Under the pieces are notes generated by a model. That model was not told the origin of the DNA. It saw only the letters and a list, made by a program, of their open reading frames with translations, and made no database searches. Both the position numbers and the translations under genes were made by a program. From a virus, in IMG/VR virus record IMGVR_UViG_3300033156_000150, positions 20,947 to 84,946 of that record: a stretch of 64,000 nucleotides of DNA; one strand, given 5' to 3'. The stretch's first letter is position 1. Each line of letters begins with the position of its first letter. Of the stretch, positions 15,092-23,532 are shown piece after piece.

Positions 15092-17274
15092 TGCCTAGGG
15101 TAGGCCGTGCTGCTAAAGGCAACCACATACAATCGGTCTTGTTTAATAAAGATTTCTGGACCAAGGCCGAGGCTGTGAAGTGGTTGAAAGACAACTCGAC
15201 TGAGTCCCGCAAGTTCTATACGGATGGATTTGACAAGGGCGGCGGGCAGTATATGCGCTTCCGACAGTACGACCCGGACCCCGATACGTTCCGCTATCGC
15301 AACAAAGTTGTGAAGGAGGAAGATGGTCAACCTTCGATTGTTTTTGTGCTAGGCTTCTCAAAAAAGCAAGCATCGGAAGCGACGGAGAAACTGCTCAAAG
15401 CAGTGCGGCGACGTGGGTCAGAAGGAGTGCGGTTCGGTTATGGTATCTTGACAGCCGATAAGTTTGTTGAGTCGATGGCGCAGATGGTTGGCATCGACGT
15501 TTGCTATCAGTACGGCTGTCGTGGTAACACCAGCTTCTACGACGTGATGCAGAAAGCCGCGCGGACCTTGTGTTACAGTGATGAGGGTATGGAAGTCGAA
15601 GCTGCGGAGCATCGCTTCAAGAAGTTGGTGCCTAAGGGAGTAAAGTTGCCGAAGAACACCCTCATGGTGTTTCGTCACAAGTTGACGACCTGTGACCTGG
15701 ACCGCGATGGAGACATCATGCACCCCGAAGGGGCTTTGTTGGATCCAAGGATGTTGCTGTTGTGGCAGCATACTCACACGATGCCGATTGGGAAGTACCT
15801 ATACACGGCAAGGCAGGATGAAAAGGAGCTCGTTGTCGTTAGCTGTATCGTGGATATCAATGATTTGAGCCATGATGCGGCTGTGATGATTGACAACGAC
15901 ATGGGCAGATTTAGTCATGGGTTCCGGGCGTTGGAGTTTACTGAGCGAAAGAACAAGGATGGGAAACCTGGCTTTGAGGTGACTTCATTTGAAATCATGG
16001 AGGAATCGTTGGTTTCCGTGCCGGCGAATCCCGATGCCGATACGGAAGAGATCCTTTTGGGTTTGGTGGACAAAGGCAAACTGACAAGTCCGATGTTGAA
16101 GGAATATAGCCGTGCGATTCGAGAACACAGACCGAAACAAGCGCCGGGCTGGTCTCCAACAGGAGACGGCACATCAGCCGAAGGTAGCAAAGGGACTGGA
16201 GACAGCAGAGGAGAAAAAGACAAAGAAGGAGAAGCGAAAGTTGCCGGTGGTAAAGTGAAGGACGAGATGGCTGCTGTTTCCACACGGCCATCCATCTACG
16301 GTATTGCTGGTAGTTTTGAGCAAGTGCGAGCGGACCTTTCGTCGGCGCTAAGGGATTTCCTGGCGGATGCTGGGGTAATTAACAATCGCAATGATCGGGA
16401 GTGGGCTGCGGTTGCCGCCACGTTCCAGGACTATGTGATAGCGGAGGTTCACAGGGGGGACGGTGAGCAGGAGTTTTATAGGATATCTTGGAGGCAGGGG
16501 GAGCGAGGTGCTGAGCTAACTGGAGATCCCCAAAAGGTTGAAGTGACGGAAACCATTGTGATTCGCGATGCGGAGGGTAAGATGTTGGGGACTATTCCGA
16601 TGAAAGCGAAGAACGTGACCCTGTATTCGGCTGGGTATAGCCAGGCAAAGAGCCTCGTGAACAGAGGCAAGGTGACAAAGGCAACCAAGTGGGAGCCGGC
16701 GTCATCGGAGGCGGAAAACACCTACATTGAGGAACATGGTATGGAGGCGTTTGCTAAGTGGCACTTGGGCAAGCGTTCTGGGGTGGATGAGGACAACAAA
16801 GGCGCGTGGGCATATCCGTATAGCAATGATTTCAAGACAGTCAACTCGAAGGCTTTGGTGGCCATTAGGGTGCGTGCGGCGCAGCAGGGTGAGAGGGATG
16901 TTTTTGAGGCGGCCGGGAAGCTACTGGAAGCTATCAAGAAACGCGATGAAGGGAAGGACGTTGACGATTTGTTGGACGTCAAGGTTGGTCGTGTGTTGAA
17001 CAGACAAAACGAAAGCCGTTTGCGTGACGCCATTAGCAACATTGACGAGGCGTCAAAGATTGAGGGACTGTCGAGACGCGATCGTGCGTTGTTGCGAGAA
17101 ACGATGCGACTCTTGCAAGATGTTTTGTCTGAACTCGATAGTGATGGGAAGCAGGTAGATGATGAAGAAGTTTCCGTTGAGGAAGCGATTGCGGTTGTGT
17201 TGAACAAGACGACACCGATCCAGCGCGAGCGATTGATGAAGGCGTTGGAGGTGCTGGCGAAAACTCGAAAGTAA
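15091..17274 (+). CDS. Prohead protease with N- and C-terminal extensions
   Basis: 727 residues. The HK97/S78-type protease core lies at ~195-325: TTCDLDRDGDIMHPEGALLD, LLLWQHTHTMPIGKYL, then GRFSHGFRALEF and FEIMEESLVSVPANPDAD, which carry the expected His and Ser residues. About 190 residues precede the core, and ~400 follow, including a linker rich in Lys/Glu/Gly and a helical end. The C-terminal part may act as scaffold that is degraded on maturation. The length is well above the ~200-residue norm of free-standing proteases. It directly precedes the capsid gene. Confidence 0.7.
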   Translation: MPRVGRAAKGNHIQSVLFNKDFWTKAEAVKWLKDNSTESRKFYTDGFDKGGGQYMRFRQYDPDPDTFRYRNKVVKEEDGQPSIVFVLGFSKKQASEATEKLLKAVRRRGSEGVRFGYGILTADKFVESMAQMVGIDVCYQYGCRGNTSFYDVMQKAARTLCYSDEGMEVEAAEHRFKKLVPKGVKLPKNTLMVFRHKLTTCDLDRDGDIMHPEGALLDPRMLLLWQHTHTMPIGKYLYTARQDEKELVVVSCIVDINDLSHDAAVMIDNDMGRFSHGFRALEFTERKNKDGKPGFEVTSFEIMEESLVSVPANPDADTEEILLGLVDKGKLTSPMLKEYSRAIREHRPKQAPGWSPTGDGTSAEGSKGTGDSRGEKDKEGEAKVAGGKVKDEMAAVSTRPSIYGIAGSFEQVRADLSSALRDFLADAGVINNRNDREWAAVAATFQDYVIAEVHRGDGEQEFYRISWRQGERGAELTGDPQKVEVTETIVIRDAEGKMLGTIPMKAKNVTLYSAGYSQAKSLVNRGKVTKATKWEPASSEAENTYIEEHGMEAFAKWHLGKRSGVDEDNKGAWAYPYSNDFKTVNSKALVAIRVRAAQQGERDVFEAAGKLLEAIKKRDEGKDVDDLLDVKVGRVLNRQNESRLRDAISNIDEASKIEGLSRRDRALLRETMRLLQDVLSELDSDGKQVDDEEVSVEEAIAVVLNKTTPIQRERLMKALEVLAKTRK

Positions 17275-17286
17275 AGGGAGGTAACT

Positions 17287-18921
17287 ATGTTGACTGAAGC
17301 ACTCAAACAGTGGTTGATCGAGAACTACAATCTTCTCGACACGGCGACAGATGAGGAAGCTGCGGAGGCTCTTGGTAGGGCTATCGCTGACGGCAGTTTG
17401 TCGGCGCGAAAGCTCGAGGAGCTTTCCAAATCAACTGATCCTGTTTTGGAGCAGTTTGATCAGCTGGTAACTCGCCTGGAGAAGCTCACGGAGGCTTTGA
17501 CTGGCGATACGTCGAAGGACGACGACGGAAAGAAGGCTAAGGAGAGCGGTGCCGATGGAAACGACAAGGAAGGAACCAAGAACGTGGAACCGGAAGGTCA
17601 GAAGGATAAAGGCAAAGCAAAGGATCTTGGTGATACCATTTCAAAGGTCGTTACCCAGTCGGCTAGCAGTGGTGACGACAACAGTGATGGGCAAACGAAC
17701 GCGAGAGTGAAGGCTGCGGTTGAAATGTACGATTCCAACCGCAAGAGCCTGACGTTCCCGACTCACACTAAGGATGGGCGACCTCATCCGAGGGCTGGTC
17801 AGCGTGCGGTTGTGTTTGGTCGTCCGTTGGATGAAGCCAGTGAACGGGATAAGGCAATCGCTGGGGCATGGGCAAAGTTCCTGTGCGCCACTGCTATGCG
17901 TGGTGGAAGTCGTACCTTTGGCTTCCAAGCCCTTCCAGAGCATGACCGCGATTTGATTATGTGGGCTCTGGAGAACGAGAAATGGGCTGGCGATAGCATG
18001 GGACGTGACGATGTTGCTGACATTGTCGATCGCAAGCTAACACCGCGCGAGCAGAAAGCGTTGATCGACGACGCTACCAGCGGGGGCATCGAGGCGGCTC
18101 CGATTGTGTTTGACGATCAGGTGATTCAGGCGCCGTTGCTTCACGGAGAACTCTACCCGTTGGTGAACGAGGTGCCGCTGGATCGCGGTCGGCGGGTCGA
18201 AGGCGTGAGTGTCAGCACTGTGACTGGCTCGTGGGGAGGTGTTGACGATTCCGCGATTTCGTTGTTCAACACGGCGAGCTTTGTCAGTGCGTTCGACACT
18301 ACGATCTTCCGTTGGGAAGGAGCTATCAAGATCGGTTTGGATTTCTTGTCTGATACGCCGATCGACTTTGCGAACCTGGTCACTCAGCAGTATGGAGAGC
18401 GTTTGCTGGAAGATCTGGACGATGTGATTGCAGCCGGCAACGGTACGACCCAACCGGAAGGGGTTATTAACAAGTCGGGTGCTACCTCGGTATCCTTTGG
18501 GAACTCAGTGAGTATCGGTAGCTACGAATCGCTGCGGTTTGGTGTGTCGAAGGCAGAGCATACGGGAGCTGTTGCTCGCACCGCTGTATTCTGCGGCACC
18601 GAGACCAGTTACCAGCGAGCCCGCGCGTTGCCGGTCGGAACAAGTGATGCACGGCGCTTGTTCGGTATGGACTACGACAGTTACTCCCTGATGGGTCGGC
18701 CGTACAAGATCAACGAGGCACTGACCGATGCCCAGATCTTTTACGCGATTCTCGGCCGCTACCGGATGTATCGGCGTCGTGGTCTGACTATCCGAACAAG
18801 CACCGAAGGTGACACGTTGATCCGCAACAATGAGATGCTTGTTGTTGCGATGGCGCGGTATGGTGGTCAGTTGGAGCGCGGTGCTTGTGCCGCCGTTACG
18901 ACCGACGCTGGTTCGGCGTGA
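17287..18921 (+). CDS. Major capsid protein (HK97 fold)
   Basis: 544 residues. The first ~150 are charged and helical, like the HK97 delta domain that is removed by the prohead protease. The HK97 core follows: ATSGGIEAAPIVFDDQVIQ, GSWGGVDDSAISLFNTASF, RWEGAIKIGLDFLSDTPID and LEDLDDVIAAGNGTTQPEGV. A GGGAGG ribosome site precedes the ATG. An RNA pseudoknot candidate follows the stop codon, suggesting expression control between capsid and connector genes. Confidence 0.85.
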   Translation: MLTEALKQWLIENYNLLDTATDEEAAEALGRAIADGSLSARKLEELSKSTDPVLEQFDQLVTRLEKLTEALTGDTSKDDDGKKAKESGADGNDKEGTKNVEPEGQKDKGKAKDLGDTISKVVTQSASSGDDNSDGQTNARVKAAVEMYDSNRKSLTFPTHTKDGRPHPRAGQRAVVFGRPLDEASERDKAIAGAWAKFLCATAMRGGSRTFGFQALPEHDRDLIMWALENEKWAGDSMGRDDVADIVDRKLTPREQKALIDDATSGGIEAAPIVFDDQVIQAPLLHGELYPLVNEVPLDRGRRVEGVSVSTVTGSWGGVDDSAISLFNTASFVSAFDTTIFRWEGAIKIGLDFLSDTPIDFANLVTQQYGERLLEDLDDVIAAGNGTTQPEGVINKSGATSVSFGNSVSIGSYESLRFGVSKAEHTGAVARTAVFCGTETSYQRARALPVGTSDARRLFGMDYDSYSLMGRPYKINEALTDAQIFYAILGRYRMYRRRGLTIRTSTEGDTLIRNNEMLVVAMARYGGQLERGACAAVTTDAGSA

Positions 18922-18942
18922 TGTGTTGTTATGCGACGGGGA

Positions 18943-19010
18943 GCTGGCGGGGCAATTCGGCCTGGTCCTTCCCCCCGCCAGCGTCCCTGTCTCCAATGTG
19001 AAGGACCAGG
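18943..19010 (+). promoter_or_regulatory. H-type RNA pseudoknot candidate before the gene at 19020
   Basis: Two perfect 10-bp inverted repeats interleave. Stem 1 pairs GCTGGCGGGG (18943-18952) with CCCCGCCAGC (18973-18982). Stem 2 pairs CCTGGTCCTT (18961-18970) with AAGGACCAGG (19001-19010). The loops would be 8, 2 and 18 bases, which is sterically reasonable. The last arm runs into the AGGAGG ribosome site (19009-19014) of the gene starting at 19020. If formed, it would lower or regulate initiation of that gene relative to capsid. Confidence 0.65.
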
Positions 19011-19019
19011 AGGATTTCA

Positions 19020-19607
19020 ATGAGTGCTACAGCAGAGGTGACAAAAGTTCGGCCGTTTACTATTGAAGCGGATCACCCGCGCAATTGCGACTTGCTAATT
19101 CAAAGCATTCCGGGTTGCAAGCTGCGTGGAGCGGTTAGTGCTTCAAAGCCTGCCTACACAAGGGAAGGCCAGCCGCCTATGATTCCGAGGGATCAAGCAC
19201 GGCATCTTGGCGCGCTCCCTCCAATTCCTGGCATGCGACTGACGGTCAATCCGGAGGCTTGTACGTACATGATCACCGACCCGCTACACGACGACGAAGC
19301 GTTGTGTCGGCAAATCGAAGCCGGACTGAAACGGGAAGGGAGAGTCGTTGGCAAGGTTGAAGGAGTTCCGCCAAAGTCAGGGAAGTTGGACGTCCATCGA
19401 ATGAAGACGTTGTGCCGTGAGCTTGCTCACTTGGTAAACATTGGCCACGCTCGTGTGGTGAAGGGTCAGTTGCCGACCAAGGAGCAGATTGATGGGATGC
19501 CTGGGAACTATTTGTTGAACCCGGGAAGTAGAGTTCCCAACACTCAACCGCGATTTGAAAAGGACTTTGACGAGTGGGTGGCGAGACTGAATCAGCAAGG
19601 AGGTTAG
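19020..19607 (+). CDS. Hypothetical head protein
   Basis: 195 residues. No family recognised. An internal block PGCKLRGAVSASKPAYTREG and a C-terminal MPGNYLLNPGSRVPNTQPRF are distinctive. Position directly after the major capsid gene and before the neck gene suggests a head or head-completion protein. Its ribosome site abuts the pseudoknot described at 18943-19010. Confidence 0.45.
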   Translation: MSATAEVTKVRPFTIEADHPRNCDLLIQSIPGCKLRGAVSASKPAYTREGQPPMIPRDQARHLGALPPIPGMRLTVNPEACTYMITDPLHDDEALCRQIEAGLKREGRVVGKVEGVPPKSGKLDVHRMKTLCRELAHLVNIGHARVVKGQLPTKEQIDGMPGNYLLNPGSRVPNTQPRFEKDFDEWVARLNQQGG

Positions 19608-19613
19608 TAACAA

Positions 19614-20096
19614 ATGCCGAAAGCAGGAGAGCCAGGTCCGATTGAGGGTCCCTCGTTTCCAGCCGCTAGGGCTCGGAGAGCCGAGGTGTTGCAGACTAGG
19701 AACTTCCGTTTGGAGTGGTTTGCAGATCAAGTCGTGGAGAAACTTTCCAACGACTTGGCAGGACGTGTAGAGATAGCGACTAACGTCTTGAAGGATGCGG
19801 TAGTTCGCAACATCAGCGTTCCAGTAACAAAGGTCGTCTCGCCAAAGACTGGACGAGTGCGTGTGATGGAGAGGAGCAAGCCCGGCGAGTTTCCGAGGGC
19901 CGATACGACAAGGTTAATGAAAAGCATCTTTGCGAAAACGGCAAGGGATGAACGAGGACCAGTAGGATATGTGGGAACCCCGTTGGACTATGGCTTGTAC
20001 TTGGAGCTTAGGTTGGAGCGTCAGTTCTTGACTCGCACACTCAAGGAGCTAGCGCCGTTGTTGAAAAGGATGATTGCAGGGAGGAAGATCACATGA
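19614..20096 (+). CDS. HK97 gp10-like neck/tail completion protein
   Basis: 160 residues. The pattern PGEFPRADTTRLMKSIF, VGYVGTPLDYGLYLEL and RQFLTRTLKEL matches the HK97 gp10/minor tail completion family that links head connector and tail. It overlaps the next gene by 4 bases. An AAGGAGG site precedes it. Confidence 0.65.
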   Translation: MPKAGEPGPIEGPSFPAARARRAEVLQTRNFRLEWFADQVVEKLSNDLAGRVEIATNVLKDAVVRNISVPVTKVVSPKTGRVRVMERSKPGEFPRADTTRLMKSIFAKTARDERGPVGYVGTPLDYGLYLELRLERQFLTRTLKELAPLLKRMIAGRKIT

Positions 20097-20584
20097 GTGT
20101 TAATGCAGCGGCTGTGTATAAAGGGATTGTCAATACATGGTCGGCTGCTGGTTTGGATTCAGTGTTCAATCAATACTGGGACGAATCGTTCCGTTCGAGC
20201 TTCCCTGTTTTGCACGATCAGAGTGCTGGCCCTAGGCAACCATGGCCTTATTGTGTTATGGATGCGTTCGGAGTAAGCTCAATTGGAGTCATGTCTGGAG
20301 GCCCGGATTCGGTGAACCAGGAGTACAGTGTGTCGCTGACGTTTCACATATTTGCAAAGAGGACCAATGGGAAGAGTGCCAAGGAGCTAGCAGCGGAACT
20401 TGCGGAGGAGGTGCAAAAGGTGTTTGGTGGACATCCATCGGTTTCTCCTAGAAATATCGTGCTTGACAATGGGGAGGTGTTTCTGTGTCGGTTCGAGCGT
20501 GATTATGGAGAAGCCATTGGGGATGATGAATATACATGGATTGTGGAGTATGATTGTCGGATTGACATGCCTGTTAAGGTGTAG
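20093..20584 (+). CDS. Tail terminator-like protein
   Basis: 163 residues. An N-terminal helix, a beta-rich core (VNQEYSVSLTFHIFAKRT) and a C-terminal EYTWIVEYDCRID strand resemble tail terminator proteins that cap the tail tube. The gene order gp10-like, terminator, tube, chaperone, tape measure supports this. Sequence similarity to any single family is weak. Confidence 0.5.
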   Translation: MSVNAAAVYKGIVNTWSAAGLDSVFNQYWDESFRSSFPVLHDQSAGPRQPWPYCVMDAFGVSSIGVMSGGPDSVNQEYSVSLTFHIFAKRTNGKSAKELAAELAEEVQKVFGGHPSVSPRNIVLDNGEVFLCRFERDYGEAIGDDEYTWIVEYDCRIDMPVKV

Positions 20585-20586
20585 TT

Positions 20587-21405
20587 ATGAGCACACGGTC
20601 ACTTGCTAATATCAAGGTACAGGTCAAGTTGACGGGCACCTTGGTCAACACGTTGAACGATGGCAGCCAAACCTCGGTTGACCATCCTGACTTGAACTAC
20701 TCGCCGAGTCTAGAGAACGGTGTTGGAGCACTACAAGCCGACCGTGGTTGGATGGTGGAGAACCGCACCCTCTCCTCTGGTTCATCTGAGACGATTGACC
20801 TCTACACCCTCGATGGTATCGACATTGGTTTGGGTGCCGGTAAGGATGCCGTGGGCCAAGAGGTGGAGCCGTACAAGGAGATTGTTAGCATCGCCATCGT
20901 GAACGAGAATTCGCTGGGCAGTGCCGGGCAACTGGAGATTGAGCCTGGTGACACCGATGGATGGGAACCTATTGGGAAACATACGGTGGATTGGGGCGGG
21001 GCACTCAAGGGACAAGGAATCCTGTTCAAGTTGCAAACAGCAGCCAATGGCTTCGCTGTAACGCCAACATCGCGGAACGTAAAGTTGACGGCCAACGGAG
21101 GGGATGTTACCTACTCGCTCTACTTGCTCGCCCGGAGTGATGAGGAGGAGTCGAGCAGTAGCAGCAGTCTCAGTAGCTCGAGCAGCAGTTCGTGTAGCTC
21201 GACTAGCTCAAGTGAATCGGCTGCATACTCTAGCAGTTGCAGCTCCACTAGTAGCCAGAGCACGTCATGTAGTAGTAGCCTAGGCGAGAGCAGCTCGAGT
21301 ACAAGTCTCTCAAGCAGTTGCGAGTCGTCTAGTAACACAAGCAGTTGTTCGAGCACATCGTTCTCGAGTGTGAGTAGTACAAGTAGCAGTCAGTCGTGGA
21401 GTTAA
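20587..21405 (+). CDS. Virion protein with Ser-rich tail (2 of 3), paralog of next gene
   Basis: 272 residues. Residues ~1-185 form a beta-rich domain with the blocks HPDLNYSPSLENGV, GAGKDAVGQEVEPYKEIVSIAI and VTYSLYLLARSD. From ~188 the chain is Ser with interspersed Cys and Thr to the end. The folded domain is paralogous to the next gene, which has HPNLNYSYSFEDGV, GAGKDGVGADTEPYWEIVAIAI and VTYSVYLLARHD in the same order. Its place between tail terminator and tube genes implies a virion component, perhaps a tail or decoration protein. The tail may be glycosylated. Confidence 0.5.
   Translation: MSTRSLANIKVQVKLTGTLVNTLNDGSQTSVDHPDLNYSPSLENGVGALQADRGWMVENRTLSSGSSETIDLYTLDGIDIGLGAGKDAVGQEVEPYKEIVSIAIVNENSLGSAGQLEIEPGDTDGWEPIGKHTVDWGGALKGQGILFKLQTAANGFAVTPTSRNVKLTANGGDVTYSLYLLARSDEEESSSSSSLSSSSSSSCSSTSSSESAAYSSSCSSTSSQSTSCSSSLGESSSSTSLSSSCESSSNTSSCSSTSFSSVSSTSSSQSWS
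21149..21402 (+). repeat. Low-complexity Ser/Cys/Thr codon repeat
   Basis: AGCAGT/TCGAGC-type serine codons with periodic TGT/TGC and ACT/ACA codons encode the tail of the protein at 20587. Serine codons of both the AGY and TCN sets are used, so the amino-acid composition, not just the DNA repeat, appears to be maintained. Confidence 0.7.
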
Positions 21406-21408
21406 ACA

Positions 21409-22119
21409 ATGGCGCGGTCGATGTCGAGTGCTAGAGCGATTATCAGGATGAGTGCGTCACTGCGCAATCTGCTTGGTGATGGCAAATATGCGACTGCATC
21501 TCATCCGAACCTAAATTATAGTTACTCGTTCGAAGATGGAGTTGAGGGTGGGCAGTGTAGTCGAGCGTGGCAGTACACGGGCAGGACGCTGACTAAGCAG
21601 CCGATCGACATAGAAGGCATCACTTATGATGTGCTGGACTTGTACTCACTCAAACAAGATATTGGGGCTGGTGCTGGTAAAGACGGCGTTGGGGCTGACA
21701 CTGAACCATACTGGGAGATCGTTGCTATTGCAATTGTGTGTGACTCGGTAACTGGCAATGGTGTTTTGGAGATCATGCCTGATGGGACAAATGGTTGGTC
21801 GCCCATTGGGTTACACACTTCGGCCCGCGGTGGCGCTTTGCGTGAAGGTGGTTGTCTGTTCAAGTGTCAGCCAGATGCAGATGCCTTTGGAATCACAGCG
21901 GACCGGCGGCGAATTAAGTTGAGAATTGAGGGCGATACTGGCAATACGGTTACATACTCGGTGTATCTGCTTGCTCGACATGATGTTGAAGCGTCGAGCA
22001 GTTGCAGCTCGACAAGCACGAGTTCTAGTAGCAGTACCAGCCTCAGTTGTTCGAGCACGAGCAGTAGCACGAGTCTCAGTTGTTCAAGCACTAGTACCAG
22101 CTCGAGCCAAAGTGCCTGA
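21409..22119 (+). CDS. Virion protein with Ser-rich tail (3 of 3), paralog of previous gene
   Basis: 236 residues. The folded domain (~1-192) aligns along its whole length with the protein at 20587. The tail is shorter (~42 residues) and built from SSTSTSSS and SLSCSSTSS blocks. Tandem duplication followed by divergence of tail length is the simplest explanation. Function unknown; it probably shares a virion role with its paralog. Confidence 0.5.
   Translation: MARSMSSARAIIRMSASLRNLLGDGKYATASHPNLNYSYSFEDGVEGGQCSRAWQYTGRTLTKQPIDIEGITYDVLDLYSLKQDIGAGAGKDGVGADTEPYWEIVAIAIVCDSVTGNGVLEIMPDGTNGWSPIGLHTSARGGALREGGCLFKCQPDADAFGITADRRRIKLRIEGDTGNTVTYSVYLLARHDVEASSSCSSTSTSSSSSTSLSCSSTSSSTSLSCSSTSTSSSQSA
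21991..22117 (+). repeat. Low-complexity Ser/Cys/Thr codon repeat
   Basis: Encodes the tail of the protein at 21409. A unit containing CTCAGTTGTTC followed by AGCAC occurs twice about 40 bases apart, showing internal duplication. Confidence 0.7.
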
Positions 22120-22136
22120 CATGAAGGAGGTGACTT

Positions 22137-22568
22137 ATGACAGCAGCAAATACACTCGCAGGAACCAATGGCAAGTTGGTTGTTGACAACCAGCTTGTTG
22201 CTCGCGTAACACAGTGGCAGGTGAGCCCCCGACTGGCACAAACCAGTGAGTGGGGAGACAGTGATTCAGCCGGTTATACGAATAGACTGGCTGGGCGGAA
22301 GGATGCAACTTTCACGTGCGAGGGAAAGTTCGATAGCAGTGATGAGCAGTATGATCTGTTTCAGCCAGGAGATCAAGTTTCGGCGGTTTTGTGGATGGAC
22401 GATTCATCGTTGTATTGGGACTTTCCTAGAGCCGTGTGTACTGAATTCAATTTGACCGTGAACATCGACACTGGAGAGGTAATTGGGTGGACTGCGACGT
22501 TTGGTGCAGATGGCCCATTCTATTATCCTGGCCAGGCTGGTGCAGGTAACAGATCGCTACCCTCATAA
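22137..22568 (+). CDS. Major tail tube protein candidate
   Basis: 143 residues. The pattern NGKLVVDNQLVARVTQWQV, RLAGRKDATFTCEGKFDSS, QVSAVLWMDDSSLYWDF and GEVIGWTATFGADGPF fits the beta-barrel tail tube family of siphoviruses. It lies two genes before the tape measure, directly before the frameshifted chaperone gene, the standard place for the tube. The ribosome site AAGGAGG precedes the ATG. Confidence 0.7.
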   Translation: MTAANTLAGTNGKLVVDNQLVARVTQWQVSPRLAQTSEWGDSDSAGYTNRLAGRKDATFTCEGKFDSSDEQYDLFQPGDQVSAVLWMDDSSLYWDFPRAVCTEFNLTVNIDTGEVIGWTATFGADGPFYYPGQAGAGNRSLPS

Positions 22569-22600
22569 GACCTGTGTATTTCAAGAAAGGAAGGACCGCT

Positions 22601-23224
22601 ATGGGTAAACGCGAGCAAAGAGCTATGGCGGCGGCCGAAACAATTGAGGTCAACGGTCGCACGTACAAGCTACGTCCTGTCGTTGTTCAGCACCTGTGTG
22701 ACTTGGAGAGGGAAGCGCTAGCTGACTTCAAGCGATCGTACCTAGAGACTTTCAGTCGCAACGCCGATTTGTTGGGCAAAAACGCGGCTGAGGTATTGGA
22801 ACGCCAGATGGAAAAAGTCGCTTCATGGGAGCTTGACGATCTCCCCAAACGCACGGTGTATGACGTCTCGAGTATTCCTGTGACAGATGGCCTCAAGGAG
22901 CTACTGAGGAAGGCCGTTGGTGACGTACCTGACACAGACGCTGCCGTGCGAGCTGTGCTAGTGACGTTGTTGGACAATGATACGATCAAACCGGAGGAAG
23001 TGAAGGAAGCCACGGGAAAGTACCCGCGCAAGGGTTTGGTACGTTACGATCAGTGGTGGGTAACAGCAAGCCTCAAGGGAATGTTGTCGTTCATCTACTC
23101 ATCCATCCGACATGAGCACCCTGAAGTCAAGTTGGAAGACATTGCAGGATGGTCTTTTGCAAAGGTAGCAGAAGCAGCTCGCAAAGTGGAGAAGATCACG
23201 TCGCCTGATGTGGGAAATGGGTAA
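22601..23224 (+). CDS. Tail assembly chaperone, short form (G-like)
   Basis: 207 residues from the ATG at 22601. Helical protein with the segments EVNGRTYKLRPVVVQHLCDL and LVRYDQWWVTASLKGMLSFI, located between tube and tape measure genes. In lambda-like phages this position is held by gpG, a chaperone for the tape measure. It ends in GGA-AAT-GGG-TAA, where a -1 slip gives the longer GT-like form. An in-frame GTG at 22574 is a less likely start. Confidence 0.7.
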   Translation: MGKREQRAMAAAETIEVNGRTYKLRPVVVQHLCDLEREALADFKRSYLETFSRNADLLGKNAAEVLERQMEKVASWELDDLPKRTVYDVSSIPVTDGLKELLRKAVGDVPDTDAAVRAVLVTLLDNDTIKPEEVKEATGKYPRKGLVRYDQWWVTASLKGMLSFIYSSIRHEHPEVKLEDIAGWSFAKVAEAARKVEKITSPDVGNG

Positions 23225-23532
23225 CGGCCGCCTTCTCTCGCAGTGATGCAGAGGAAGGCGGCCCAATCGATTGTGGCGGCTTGCTGAAAGGCATATCAGC
23301 ATATCACCTCCGCGTGTTGTGTGAAAATCCATGGAACGGTGGGATGGGTTACACGCCAGAGCAAGTTGGTCGCATGACGTTGGATCAAGTGTTGTTTTGC
23401 CTCTGTGACAGGGATGTGTTGAAGGGCGTCAAGACGATACACCCACTCGAAGCTGCTTCTACTGGGAAGATTTTCGGTGAGTCAAAAGCCGAGAGGCTTG
23501 CCAAGCGTACTAGATGTAAGGAGAGGAAGTAG
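22601..23532 (+). CDS. Tail assembly chaperone, frameshifted long form (GT-like)
   Basis: Produced by a -1 shift at 23212-23218. After the slip the frame reads GKWVTAAFSRSDAEEGGPID and continues without a stop to 23532, through the LLKGISAYHLRVLCENPWNG block. The T-part is ~106 residues and carries GYTPEQVGRMTLDQVLFCL. GT forms bind tape measure and tube subunits during tail assembly. The second frame has no good independent start codon or ribosome site at its beginning, which supports the fusion. Confidence 0.75.
23212..23263 (+). promoter_or_regulatory. Programmed -1 ribosomal frameshift signal
   Basis: The slippery heptamer GGGAAAT (23212-23218) is read as G-GGA-AAT in the zero frame, the X-XXY-YYZ form. 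Seven bases after it begins a perfect 10-bp stem, GGCCGCCTTC (23226-23235) with GAAGGCGGCC (23254-23263), around an 18-base loop that can pair further. The zero-frame stop lies between the two elements. Spacing and structure match known G/GT signals; lambda uses GGGAAAG. Confidence 0.85.
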
